A model generated the notes under the pieces. The model searched no databases, was not told the origin of the DNA, and was given only the letters and a program-made list of their open reading frames with translations. The translations under genes were made by a program, and so were the position numbers. Below, one piece after another: positions 26,513 through 34,257 of a stretch of 64,000 nucleotides of DNA (positions are counted from its first letter, which is position 1; each line of letters opens with the position of its first letter). The stretch is from Phycisphaerae bacterium (GTDB lineage: Bacteria; Planctomycetota; Phycisphaerae; Phycisphaerales; UBA1924), in NCBI GenBank assembly GCA_030432255.1, contig JAUIHS010000015.1, forward strand, positions 48,553 through 112,552, written 5' to 3'.

Positions 26513-28020
26513 CAGGGCTCACTCCATTCGCCGTTGAGATTGAGGCTCTTGTCGGTGGAGGTTCGCTCCTGCCATCGCAGCGATCCGGGCTGTCGGCTCT
26601 CACGGATACCGGCCATGACCCTTTCCTTCGTCGGGACCCCGCCTTCGATCAGCAGGTTCGCGCTGTTGGTGGTGTCGGAGATCTGGAGGCGCTGGAGCTT
26701 GACGTCCTCGTGCTGCCCGATGACACCGAGGAATCGCTCGATCTCTCCCAGCAGCGGGCGGGGTGGATACGGCTCGCGGAACTCGCCGCCCTCGGTTCGC
26801 TTGAGGAGCAACTGGCCTTCGAGATAGAGGCGCGGGTTGGTTGTCCGCAGCACCTCGGGGTCATTGAGCCGTTCGAGATCAGAGCGGAGTGAGGAGCGAA
26901 CTTCGTCAATCCGGGCGCTGTGCAGGGCCGCCTTGGAACTGAAGCGGTACCCGAGGCCACCCACCGCAGCGGCAAGCAACAGAAGTGCGGCGCCCGCGAC
27001 GAGGTAGCGGTTCCGGACCGCCCGCGTGGGGCGCGATGTGAGCGAGGTGATGCAGTAGCGTGAACGGCGTTCGCGTCGGGTCGCGCTCGAGAGGTCGGTT
27101 TGCAGTCGAGTGACCGTCGCGAGGGTCGGATCATCTTCCCGGATACAACGCGACTTCATGTCGGGCCACTGTGTGGTGATCGCGTTCTTCCAAGCATCGG
27201 TGTCGCGTCCGACAAGCACGAGATTGGCAGGACAGGCACCGAGTTGTGAACTCCACGTCAGCCAGTCGAGGACGAGTCGCTGTGCGCCCGGAACGGCTTC
27301 ATCCTCGGTCGGTTCAGACCCCTCCACGTCCGGATCCGGGGCGGGAATGGTGTATGCACCACTGGCCACCAGGGCATCTCCCCGCGACCAGGCCCACACG
27401 ATCCGATGGCCGGATTCTATGAGGAGCGTTGCCGTAATCTCCGACTCCGACGGGTTGTCGGGCCAGACCAGGGCCGCCGCGTGCCACAGGCTCATGGCGA
27501 GATCGACGCGGACCCCCCGGCTGTCAAGGGCGTCATGCCAAAGGCGCGTGATGGCGTCCGGGAAGGAGATGACGGGCAGGTGTGCGGCAGTGGGGCCGTG
27601 CGCATCGGGTGCCGGTTGCTCGTCTGACTTCTTGCGCGTCATCCATGTCGGGAGCAGTGTCATCCTGCTTCCGGCGTCATGATCCTCCGTGAGCACTTCG
27701 ACACCGTCACCGATCCATGACTCGCCCCATTCCTGCGCCCGCTCGCGCAGCGTGGCGTGGACCACCTGCGGTGCCGCGCTCGGGGCCTGTATCCAAGTGC
27801 AGAGTCCCTCGTTCACATCGAGGCATGCGATTCCGATGCGCTTGCGCATCTCGCCCTGTTCCACGAGCCAGGCGGCGGCGGCTGTGACGCGCTGCCTGAG
27901 CAGCGGCCCGGTCTGCTGCTCGCCATCAAGCGGCGGCGCCGTCCAGTTGCGGGTCGCGCCATCGGCGACCAGGGTCATGCTGGAGAGATCGGTGGTCAGG
28001 AAGACAACAGGCAGAGCCAT
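26512..28020 (-). CDS. gspL: GspL-like type II secretion protein
   Basis: A 502-residue protein. A long cytoplasmic domain starts MALPVVFLTTDLSSMTLVAD, has the look of the actin-like GspL/PilM fold and contains AATLLIESGHRIVWAWSRGD. A single membrane segment (YLVAGAALLLLAAAVGGLGY, about 338-357) and a periplasmic domain of about 145 residues follow. GspL connects the GspE ATPase with GspM and the pseudopilus in the inner membrane. The stretch between membrane segment and C-terminus is coiled-coil-like (IDEVRSSLRSDLERLNDPEV). It starts 2 nt after the GspC-like stop. Confidence 0.65.
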   Translation of the reverse strand: MALPVVFLTTDLSSMTLVADGATRNWTAPPLDGEQQTGPLLRQRVTAAAAWLVEQGEMRKRIGIACLDVNEGLCTWIQAPSAAPQVVHATLRERAQEWGESWIGDGVEVLTEDHDAGSRMTLLPTWMTRKKSDEQPAPDAHGPTAAHLPVISFPDAITRLWHDALDSRGVRVDLAMSLWHAAALVWPDNPSESEITATLLIESGHRIVWAWSRGDALVASGAYTIPAPDPDVEGSEPTEDEAVPGAQRLVLDWLTWSSQLGACPANLVLVGRDTDAWKNAITTQWPDMKSRCIREDDPTLATVTRLQTDLSSATRRERRSRYCITSLTSRPTRAVRNRYLVAGAALLLLAAAVGGLGYRFSSKAALHSARIDEVRSSLRSDLERLNDPEVLRTTNPRLYLEGQLLLKRTEGGEFREPYPPRPLLGEIERFLGVIGQHEDVKLQRLQISDTTNSANLLIEGGVPTKERVMAGIRESRQPGSLRWQERTSTDKSLNLNGEWSEP

Positions 28021-28022
28021 GT

Positions 28023-28613
28023 TCAGAACCTCCCTGCATCCGGATTGCGATTGCCGTTCCGCTCTGCGAGGCGGTCAGCCCCGGACTCTTTCCGGCTGAT
28101 GAGCGGGACATCCTCGTTGCCTTCCAGGCCGCGATCCACCACGAGTTTCTCCGGGAGGATCTCGACAATCCGGACTTCGCCGGCGGCGTTGTTGATGTCA
28201 GGCAGCGTGGTATTGACGGTGAGGAACTGCTCGGTGCCGTCCTCGACCTCGACGAGCGCCCGGCGGGTACCGCTGACGACGATGTAGCCCTTGTACTTCC
28301 ATTCAAGCGGGGGGAGTCTACGGACCGGTTCAGGCTTGGGATTCTCCACGACCTCCACCTCCGGCTCCGGCTTCGGGGGAACGACGATGATGGGTTCCCT
28401 GGCAGACTCGAGTGAAGATGCGATGACGGTCCAGTCGCGCGGTTCGAACCACGGCTTGTCGTCCTCCGGTTCCGTCTTCGGCTCGGATGTCGGGCGCTGA
28501 AACTCTTCGGGGTTCAGAAAACCGAAGTCAATCAGCCAGACACCGGCAGCGAGTCCACCGGCGAGGATGAAGCCGAGGATGACAAGGTACTTGTTGTGGG
28601 CGTGTGCCAGCAT
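28023..28613 (-). CDS. gspC: GspC-like type II secretion protein (HR domain)
   Basis: A 196-residue bitopic protein: cytoplasmic head MLAHAHNKYL, membrane segment VILGFILAGGLAAGVWLIDF, a proline/glutamate-rich linker (PPKPEPEVEVVENPKPEPV), and a small beta domain with WKYKGYIVVSGTRRALVEVE...VEILPEKLVVDRG. The linker-plus-beta design matches the homology region of GspC (or PilP), which docks on the N0 domain of the GspD secretin. No PDZ domain follows, unlike proteobacterial GspC. It lies 77 nt after gspK, the largest gap in the operon. Assignment by topology. Confidence 0.6.
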   Translation of the reverse strand: MLAHAHNKYLVILGFILAGGLAAGVWLIDFGFLNPEEFQRPTSEPKTEPEDDKPWFEPRDWTVIASSLESAREPIIVVPPKPEPEVEVVENPKPEPVRRLPPLEWKYKGYIVVSGTRRALVEVEDGTEQFLTVNTTLPDINNAAGEVRIVEILPEKLVVDRGLEGNEDVPLISRKESGADRLAERNGNRNPDAGRF

Positions 28614-28690
28614 CTTGGTTTCTCGATCCGTGAGCCCGAAGGCCGCCAGAAAAACGGCCTCCGACTGCCGCTCAGCTTACCGACAACTGG

Positions 28691-29476
28691 TCAGGTCGTT
28701 GAGCCCCGACGGCCGGAAGGTATGGACTTGAGCTTTTTCCACTCGTAGAAGTAGGCGTCGCCGCCGCGAAGTTCCATCAGGATGGTGTAGTAGCGTTCCT
28801 CCTCGACGAATGGCGAGTAGAGGACGGCGTCGATGCGGAGAACGGAGGGTGAGAAGGTAAAATACCTCTGGCTGAGTGCCCGGGTGGTCTCGACATCGAC
28901 GCCCTGGTTCTGGAGGAGCTTCTCGAAGTCGTGGGAGGTCTCGGGTCGCTGGGCGTGGGCGGTGAGGAGGGCATTGAAGAGCTCGCCGTTGCCGTCGGCG
29001 ACCGCGGCCAGCACAGGCTCCTCGGCGGCGTTGAATGAGATCTGGAAGGAGCCGGCCTTCCGTGTGTAGCGGTCGATGTTCTCCGGGCCGAGCAGTTCCA
29101 GGGTCCGGAGCAGCCAGTCCGTCCGTTCCTGATCGGGTGAGCGATCGAGCCGCGCGAGCACGGTGCCCTGGGCATCGCTGATGCGGAGTTGGAGTCGGAG
29201 GTCATCCCTGAGCCGGATGGTCGCCCGTTCGCCGCCATTGCGTGCCATGTCAATGACGTCCGACGGATTCTTGACGGCCGTGGCCCAGAAGTCGATGGTG
29301 TCGACGATGCTCATGAGTTCGTGATACTCGTGGTAGCCGTCGACGCGACGCTGCGTGACCCGGGCCTGGGCGCCGGTGCGCATCAGTCCCGCGGCGATCA
29401 TGACGGAAGCGACCACGACAAGCAGGAGCACATAGGCGAGGGCGAATCCGGGTCGGGTTGTGCGACGCGCTGTCAC
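28691..29476 (-). CDS. gspK: GspK-like minor pseudopilin
   Basis: A 261-residue protein. The start is GTG at 29476, overlapping the gspJ stop (GTGA); the longer ATG frame to 29716 would read across gspJ. The N-terminus TARRTTRPGFALAYVLLLVV is a prepilin signal without Glu5, as is usual for the tip pseudopilin GspK. The rest (SDAQGTVLARLDRSPDQERTDWLLRTLELL) fits the alpha-helical GspK head. GspK caps the pseudopilus together with GspI and GspJ. Confidence 0.75.
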   Translation of the reverse strand: MTARRTTRPGFALAYVLLLVVVASVMIAAGLMRTGAQARVTQRRVDGYHEYHELMSIVDTIDFWATAVKNPSDVIDMARNGGERATIRLRDDLRLQLRISDAQGTVLARLDRSPDQERTDWLLRTLELLGPENIDRYTRKAGSFQISFNAAEEPVLAAVADGNGELFNALLTAHAQRPETSHDFEKLLQNQGVDVETTRALSQRYFTFSPSVLRIDAVLYSPFVEEERYYTILMELRGGDAYFYEWKKLKSIPSGRRGSTT

Positions 29477-30285
29477 AGTGCTTCTCCCGGGATCACTTCG
29501 ACCTTGAAGAGCCAGTCGATCTTCGAGCCGTTGCTTGTCCAGAGGATGAGGCGGACCGCTTCGGGATACTGGACGTCGAGATAAGAGGAGAAGACGGATT
29601 GCCATTCGCCGCCCTGCGATCGACGCTGAAGCGCTTCCCACTCGATGTACTGCACGTCCTTGATCAGCAGAGTGGGGTATCCCCACGGCTCGAGGGGCAC
29701 CCACTGAAGGGACCATGTTCCATCCGACATCTGCACAAGTTCGAATGCGCCCCGGACAGCGGAAGTGTCCTGGAGCAGCACAACGAGCGCACCGAGCGGG
29801 TCCTCTTCGGCATTGATCGTGCTGCTCGGCGCGGGCGATGTGAAGGTGACGATCTCAAGGCGGGGGATCATGCCCGCCTCGCTGGGAACGAAGTGGAGAT
29901 CGAAGCGGGGGCGGGTATCGACTTCAGCGAGGAGCGGGTCGGGAGCATTGCCGGCTTCTTCCTCGTTCTCGATCAGCCCGGTGGCCACGTCCGCGGGGGT
30001 GCTCTCTTCTTCGAGCGATTCTCCGTTTGCGTCGGGGAACAGTTCATCCATCTGTTCATCGGAGAGCGGGGGGGCAGCGATCAGGGACTGCATGGCCCGG
30101 CGGATGATCTCCTGCGTGATGGCGAGATCCTCGTTGTCCGTTGCGACTGAGCCGAGACGCTTCTCAGAGCGGTAGATCATCATCAGCATGGACATCGTGG
30201 CAAGAACGACGAGCGAAGAGAGCGTGACGGCGAGGAGCATCTCCAGCAGCGTGAAGCCACGGTTGGATGGGCGTCCGCGCTTCAT
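29473..30285 (-). CDS. gspJ: GspJ-like minor pseudopilin
   Basis: A 270-residue protein with a class III signal (NRGFTLLEMLLAVTLSSLVV, Glu5 present). A large C-terminal domain ends in LILWTSNGSKIDWLFKVEVIPGEAL, a typical pseudopilin J pattern. An acidic insertion (ANGESLEEESTPADVATG and following) sits in the middle. It starts one nt after the gspI stop and overlaps gspK. GspJ forms the tip complex with GspI and GspK. Confidence 0.8.
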   Translation of the reverse strand: MKRGRPSNRGFTLLEMLLAVTLSSLVVLATMSMLMMIYRSEKRLGSVATDNEDLAITQEIIRRAMQSLIAAPPLSDEQMDELFPDANGESLEEESTPADVATGLIENEEEAGNAPDPLLAEVDTRPRFDLHFVPSEAGMIPRLEIVTFTSPAPSSTINAEEDPLGALVVLLQDTSAVRGAFELVQMSDGTWSLQWVPLEPWGYPTLLIKDVQYIEWEALQRRSQGGEWQSVFSSYLDVQYPEAVRLILWTSNGSKIDWLFKVEVIPGEAL

Positions 30286-30286
30286 G

Positions 30287-30841
30287 TCAGCGCCCCCCGT
30301 TGCTGCCGCGACTCCGGCCTCTCTGCTGCTCCTGCTCGACGATATCGAAGATGCGCTGAATCACTTCTTTTTCGTCGCCCTTCATGATGTCGTAGACACG
30401 GCTGACGGTCACGAGGGGCTGGGCGGAAGTGAGGTTGCCCTGGGGGTCAGCGGGGAGTACCTGGACAACGATCTGGTGCAGCTTGTTCTTGATCTGCTGC
30501 GCGATGCCGGCATCGCGCTGACGGATACTCTCGGATTCGATCGGTCCCTGCTCGTCTTCCGCTTCGAGCACGATGATGTTGTGCTGGAGGCGGAAGTAAT
30601 ACAGGTTGTCACCGTGTTGAATGGGCAGTTTGTCGTCGGGGAGTTCCTGGCGATTCACAAGCGCCTGCGTAACGATGCGGTGTGCGACCTCAATGGCTTC
30701 GAGTCGTCGATCCGATCGGCGCGCCGACTTTTCCATGAACATGATGGCACTGAGGAGCACGGCGCCGAGGGTGCCGAGCATCGCGATCGCGATGACGACT
30801 TCCAGGAGCGACATGCCTCGGCGTGCGGTGTATCTCATCAT
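30287..30841 (-). CDS. gspI: GspI-like minor pseudopilin
   Basis: A 184-residue protein with signal RRGMSLLEVVIAIAMLGTLG (Glu5 present). A head with DRRLEAIEVAHRIVTQALVN and LVTVSRVYDI, the usual GspI arrangement, follows. A charged tail (EQEQQRGRSRGSNGG) ends it. Its start overlaps the gspG stop by 4 nt, so translation is coupled. No separate GspH is seen between G and I; this protein could cover that role. Confidence 0.75.
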   Translation of the reverse strand: MMRYTARRGMSLLEVVIAIAMLGTLGAVLLSAIMFMEKSARRSDRRLEAIEVAHRIVTQALVNRQELPDDKLPIQHGDNLYYFRLQHNIIVLEAEDEQGPIESESIRQRDAGIAQQIKNKLHQIVVQVLPADPQGNLTSAQPLVTVSRVYDIMKGDEKEVIQRIFDIVEQEQQRGRSRGSNGGR

Positions 30842-31233
30842 CCCTGGTTGTCGAAGGGCTGCTCGTGGACGATGTCATCTTCGGTCTGCGGGATGCCATC
30901 CTTGCCGTTGCTGATGATCATGAACTCGCAGTTGGCCGAGGGATAGTAATACTCAAGCCGCCGCTTCCAGGCATCGACGGCCTCGCCGTCGAGTTCGCCC
31001 TCGACCAGGTCCAGCCGGCCGGAGGGCGGATACTCGTCGTGGTCGAGCTTGTAGATCCGCAGAGCCTTGGCGACCGTTTCGATCTGGATCTGTGTCGCCC
31101 TGACCTTGGCCTTGTCCTGCTGCTTGAAGATGTTGATTCCGACAATGGTGGACAGCACACCCATGATCAGGATGACGACCATGAGTTCGAGCAGCGAGAA
31201 GCCGCGGCGGGTCCGGGAATGTGTCTGTTGCAT
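30838..31233 (-). CDS. gspG: Major pseudopilin GspG
   Basis: A 131-residue protein. The start is set at ATG 31233 (MQQTHSRTRRGF), since the longer frame to 31281 overlaps gspF. The signal is RRGFSLLELMVVILIMGVLS with Glu5. The body has the GspG pattern: KVRATQIQIETVAKALRIYKLDHDEYPP, then a WKRRLEYYYP strand and a short C-terminus with an NGKDGIPQTEDDI calcium-loop-like region. It builds the pseudopilus piston that pushes substrates through the secretin. Confidence 0.92.
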   Translation of the reverse strand: MQQTHSRTRRGFSLLELMVVILIMGVLSTIVGINIFKQQDKAKVRATQIQIETVAKALRIYKLDHDEYPPSGRLDLVEGELDGEAVDAWKRRLEYYYPSANCEFMIISNGKDGIPQTEDDIVHEQPFDNQG

Positions 31234-31273
31234 TTCTCTGCGATCTCCGTGATGGGTCCTGCTTGTTGTACCG

Positions 31274-32479
31274 TCAGGCATCGCCCTCGATGCTCATTGT
31301 GAGGAGTGGGAGCGCAATCGCGAGGAGCAGAGGTCCGATCAGTGCGAACATGGTCAGGATCACGGCCGGCTCGAGGAGGGCCATCAGGCGTTCGGATTTC
31401 TTATCCACCTCATCGGCCATATCGGCTGAGAGGGTTTCGAAGGCGGCATCGAGGTCGCCAGAGCGTTCCGCCGCGATGAGGAGTTTACGCGTGGCGAAGG
31501 GCAGCGCGTCCACCCGTTCGATGAGATTCCTGAGCACCCCGCCATCCACGAGGCTCTGGCGAAGCCACTCAAGCTGGCCCCTGAGGGTCTGGCTGCTGAT
31601 GAGCTTTGTGGCGGTGCCCAGGGCGTCCGCGAGTGGGACACCGGACCTGGTCATCGCGCCCATGATGGCAAAGAAGCGAGCCAGTTCGATCGTGAGGACG
31701 AGCGAGCGGATCACCGGGAGCCGGTTGAAGACCCGCATGAAGAACGCGCCGACTCGTTCCCGGAAGGCGATGATGGCGATGATCGCGAGAACGACCCCGA
31801 GCAGGATGTAATTGAAATTGGCGTTGATCCAGTAACTGGCGTCGATCACTACGCGCGAGAAGGCGTTGATCTGGACCTGGCCACCGGTGTCGTCAAGCTG
31901 GCGCCCGATCATCGGCACGATGAAGGCCAGCATCGCCGTGACCACCAGCAGGCTCAGCGTCGCGATGGCGGACGGGTAGATCATCATCGTGATGGCCCGT
32001 CCCAGCAGTTTCATGCGTCGCCGCGCGGCCGTCATGAGTCGACCGGCTGCAGTGGCCAGATCGCCGGTGCGCTCTGCGGAGACGTAGACCGCGATCGCTA
32101 CCGGGTCGAAGCCGCCGGCCTTGGTGCATGCGCCGGCGAATGAATCACCAGCCGCGACGAACTCACGGAGCTTCTCGACCGTTGGCTGTGTCTGCTTGCT
32201 GACGACGCTCGCCGCCACTTCCAGCGCGTCAACCAGCGGGACGCCACGATCGAGGAGGGCGTGCAGTTGCTCATTGAGCAGGACTTCGTCCTTGAGGGGA
32301 ATGCGCCTGGTCGCGGCCGCGGTGCCGGGCAACTTCCATGCCCGCAGGAGCATGAGGTGATCGCGCCGGAGTTCCTCTGCGAGGACGGACTCGCTGGGCG
32401 CAGCGCGGAAGCCGAACTTCTTGCCACCGGTGGCGGTCATCGCCTGGAAGAGGAACTGATGGGAGGGCGCAGCGGACAC
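31274..32479 (-). CDS. gspF: Type II secretion platform protein GspF
   Basis: A 401-residue polytopic inner-membrane protein. It has the two repeated GspF cytoplasmic domains: LNEQLHALLDRGVPLVDALE and FAIMGAMTRSGVPLADALGT, with FVAAGDSFAGAC and SLVDGGVLRNLIERVDALP. Three membrane segments are seen, near residues 170, 225 and 375. It binds the GspE ATPase and forms the base on which the pseudopilus grows. The length is usual. It lies 11 nt after gspE and 40 nt before gspG. Confidence 0.94.
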   Translation of the reverse strand: MSAAPSHQFLFQAMTATGGKKFGFRAAPSESVLAEELRRDHLMLLRAWKLPGTAAATRRIPLKDEVLLNEQLHALLDRGVPLVDALEVAASVVSKQTQPTVEKLREFVAAGDSFAGACTKAGGFDPVAIAVYVSAERTGDLATAAGRLMTAARRRMKLLGRAITMMIYPSAIATLSLLVVTAMLAFIVPMIGRQLDDTGGQVQINAFSRVVIDASYWINANFNYILLGVVLAIIAIIAFRERVGAFFMRVFNRLPVIRSLVLTIELARFFAIMGAMTRSGVPLADALGTATKLISSQTLRGQLEWLRQSLVDGGVLRNLIERVDALPFATRKLLIAAERSGDLDAAFETLSADMADEVDKKSERLMALLEPAVILTMFALIGPLLLAIALPLLTMSIEGDA

Positions 32480-32490
32480 GGATCGGGCTC

Positions 32491-34245
32491 CTAGGCGAGG
32501 ACGCGGGCCAGTTCGGTATCGGTGGTCAGGCCCCGGGCCACCTTGGTCCGGCCATCCTCCAGCATGCTCTGCATGCCTTCGGCGCGGGCGATCTCACGGA
32601 TCGCGACGGCGTCGGCGGAGGTCATGGTCTGCTGGCGGATGGAATCTGACATATGCATGACTTCGAAGATCGCAACGCGTCCCGAAAAGCCGGTGCCAAG
32701 ACAGGCATCGCAGCGTGTGACCACTCCGCCGGGTTCCGTCTGCTCGCCGGAGTGATTGCACTTGGCACAACAGCGCCGGAGCAGACGCTGGGCGATGACC
32801 GCGAGGAGCGAGGAACTGATCAGGAAGGGTTCGATCCCGATGTCCTGAAGTCGTGAGATGGCACTCGGGGCGTCGTTGGTATGCAGCGTGGCGAGTACGA
32901 GGTGGCCGGTGAGCGAGGCCTGCACGGCGAGCGACGCCGTCTCCGCATCGCGGATCTCACCGACGAGAATCACATCCGGATCCTGACGCAGGAGAGAACG
33001 CAGCCCCGCGGCGAACGTGACGCCGCGCTTGACGTTCACCTGCACCTGTGCGATGCCATCGAGGTGGTACTCGACGGGGTCCTCGATCGTCATGACGTTG
33101 CGGGTGCCGCGATCGATGCGTTCCATTGCGGCGTACAGCGTCGTGGTCTTACCGGAGCCGGTGGGGCCGGTGACGAGGATCATGCCGTTGGGGCGCGAAA
33201 TGAGGTCGTCCAGTTCCTCCTGCATCTCGGCGAACATGCCGAGGGTGTCGAGGTGCAGTTCCGTCTGGCTCTGGTCGAGCAGTCGCAGGACGAGCCTCTC
33301 GCCGTGGATGGTCGGTACACAGGAGAGACGGATGTCGATCTTGCGTGAGCCGATGCGCACCGTGGTCTGGCCGTCCTGTGGCGAGTGCCGGTTGGCGATG
33401 TCGAGTTCCGCCATGACCTTGAGACGCGATGAGATTGCGGGTGCGAGGCTCAGTGGCGGACTGAAGGCGTCGACCAGCATGCCATCGACCCGGAAGCGGA
33501 TGAGCAGGCGATTCTCAAGCGGCTGGACGTGAATATCAGAGGCGCGCCGCCGCAGCGCTTCGAACAGGATCATGTTGACGAGGCGGATGACGGGCGTCTG
33601 CCGCGCGAGTTGGAGGAGATCGGTGGCCTGCGACAGAGATGAGGCCGCGGACTCGATCGCGCTCTCATCGAGCGGCATGTCCTCCACGATCTCGGTGACG
33701 AGATCCTGACGCTGCTCGTAGCCGCGATTGATGAGGTTGGCGACGGCGGCCCGCGGTGCGAGGACGATCCGGATGGGGAGGTCGAGGTAGCGTTCGAGGA
33801 GCGAGAAGACCGCGGGCTGGAGGGGTTGGCTGGTGGCGATCACCATGGCTCTTCCCTGGCGGCGCAGGCCGGCGACCTGGTGTCGGCGTGCGGCGGCGGC
33901 GGGCACTCGATCGAAGAAGCGTTCGGCTGAGTCATCGAGGCGTGGCTCAGGGACGAACTCGAGTCCGTAGCGCCGGGCGAGTGCCTCCAGCGCCGAGTGT
34001 TCATCGGTGGCGGTGCTGGAGAGCAGGACGTCCCAGGGTTCTTCATCGGCGCCGGGTGTGGAGGCGAACTGGCGGATGTGTTCAGCCCGCGCGGAAACGG
34101 GGCTGAGCATCTTCGCGATTCGCTCGAGGCCATCGCTGCCATTCAGCGGCGAGGGGACCTCGGGGAGATCCGGAAGCGACTCCGGCTGCTCCGACGGGTT
34201 TGTCGGCGCGGGGTCGATGGGCGGGATGTCGTGCTCTTCGGTCAT
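32491..34245 (-). CDS. gspE: Type II secretion ATPase GspE
   Basis: A 584-residue cytoplasmic hexameric ATPase of the GspE/PilB family. The N-terminal MshEN-type domain is at about 90-190. The catalytic core has Walker A GPTGSGKTTTLY (Lys366), the Asp box MTIEDPVEY, Walker B VILVGEIRDAETASLAVQA, and a His box TGHLVLATLHTND. A tetracysteine zinc element (CCAKC...CDAC) follows. It powers pseudopilus assembly. It follows gspD by 12 nt. Confidence 0.96.
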   Translation of the reverse strand: MTEEHDIPPIDPAPTNPSEQPESLPDLPEVPSPLNGSDGLERIAKMLSPVSARAEHIRQFASTPGADEEPWDVLLSSTATDEHSALEALARRYGLEFVPEPRLDDSAERFFDRVPAAAARRHQVAGLRRQGRAMVIATSQPLQPAVFSLLERYLDLPIRIVLAPRAAVANLINRGYEQRQDLVTEIVEDMPLDESAIESAASSLSQATDLLQLARQTPVIRLVNMILFEALRRRASDIHVQPLENRLLIRFRVDGMLVDAFSPPLSLAPAISSRLKVMAELDIANRHSPQDGQTTVRIGSRKIDIRLSCVPTIHGERLVLRLLDQSQTELHLDTLGMFAEMQEELDDLISRPNGMILVTGPTGSGKTTTLYAAMERIDRGTRNVMTIEDPVEYHLDGIAQVQVNVKRGVTFAAGLRSLLRQDPDVILVGEIRDAETASLAVQASLTGHLVLATLHTNDAPSAISRLQDIGIEPFLISSSLLAVIAQRLLRRCCAKCNHSGEQTEPGGVVTRCDACLGTGFSGRVAIFEVMHMSDSIRQQTMTSADAVAIREIARAEGMQSMLEDGRTKVARGLTTDTELARVLA

Positions 34246-34257
34246 GTGTGAGGCTGG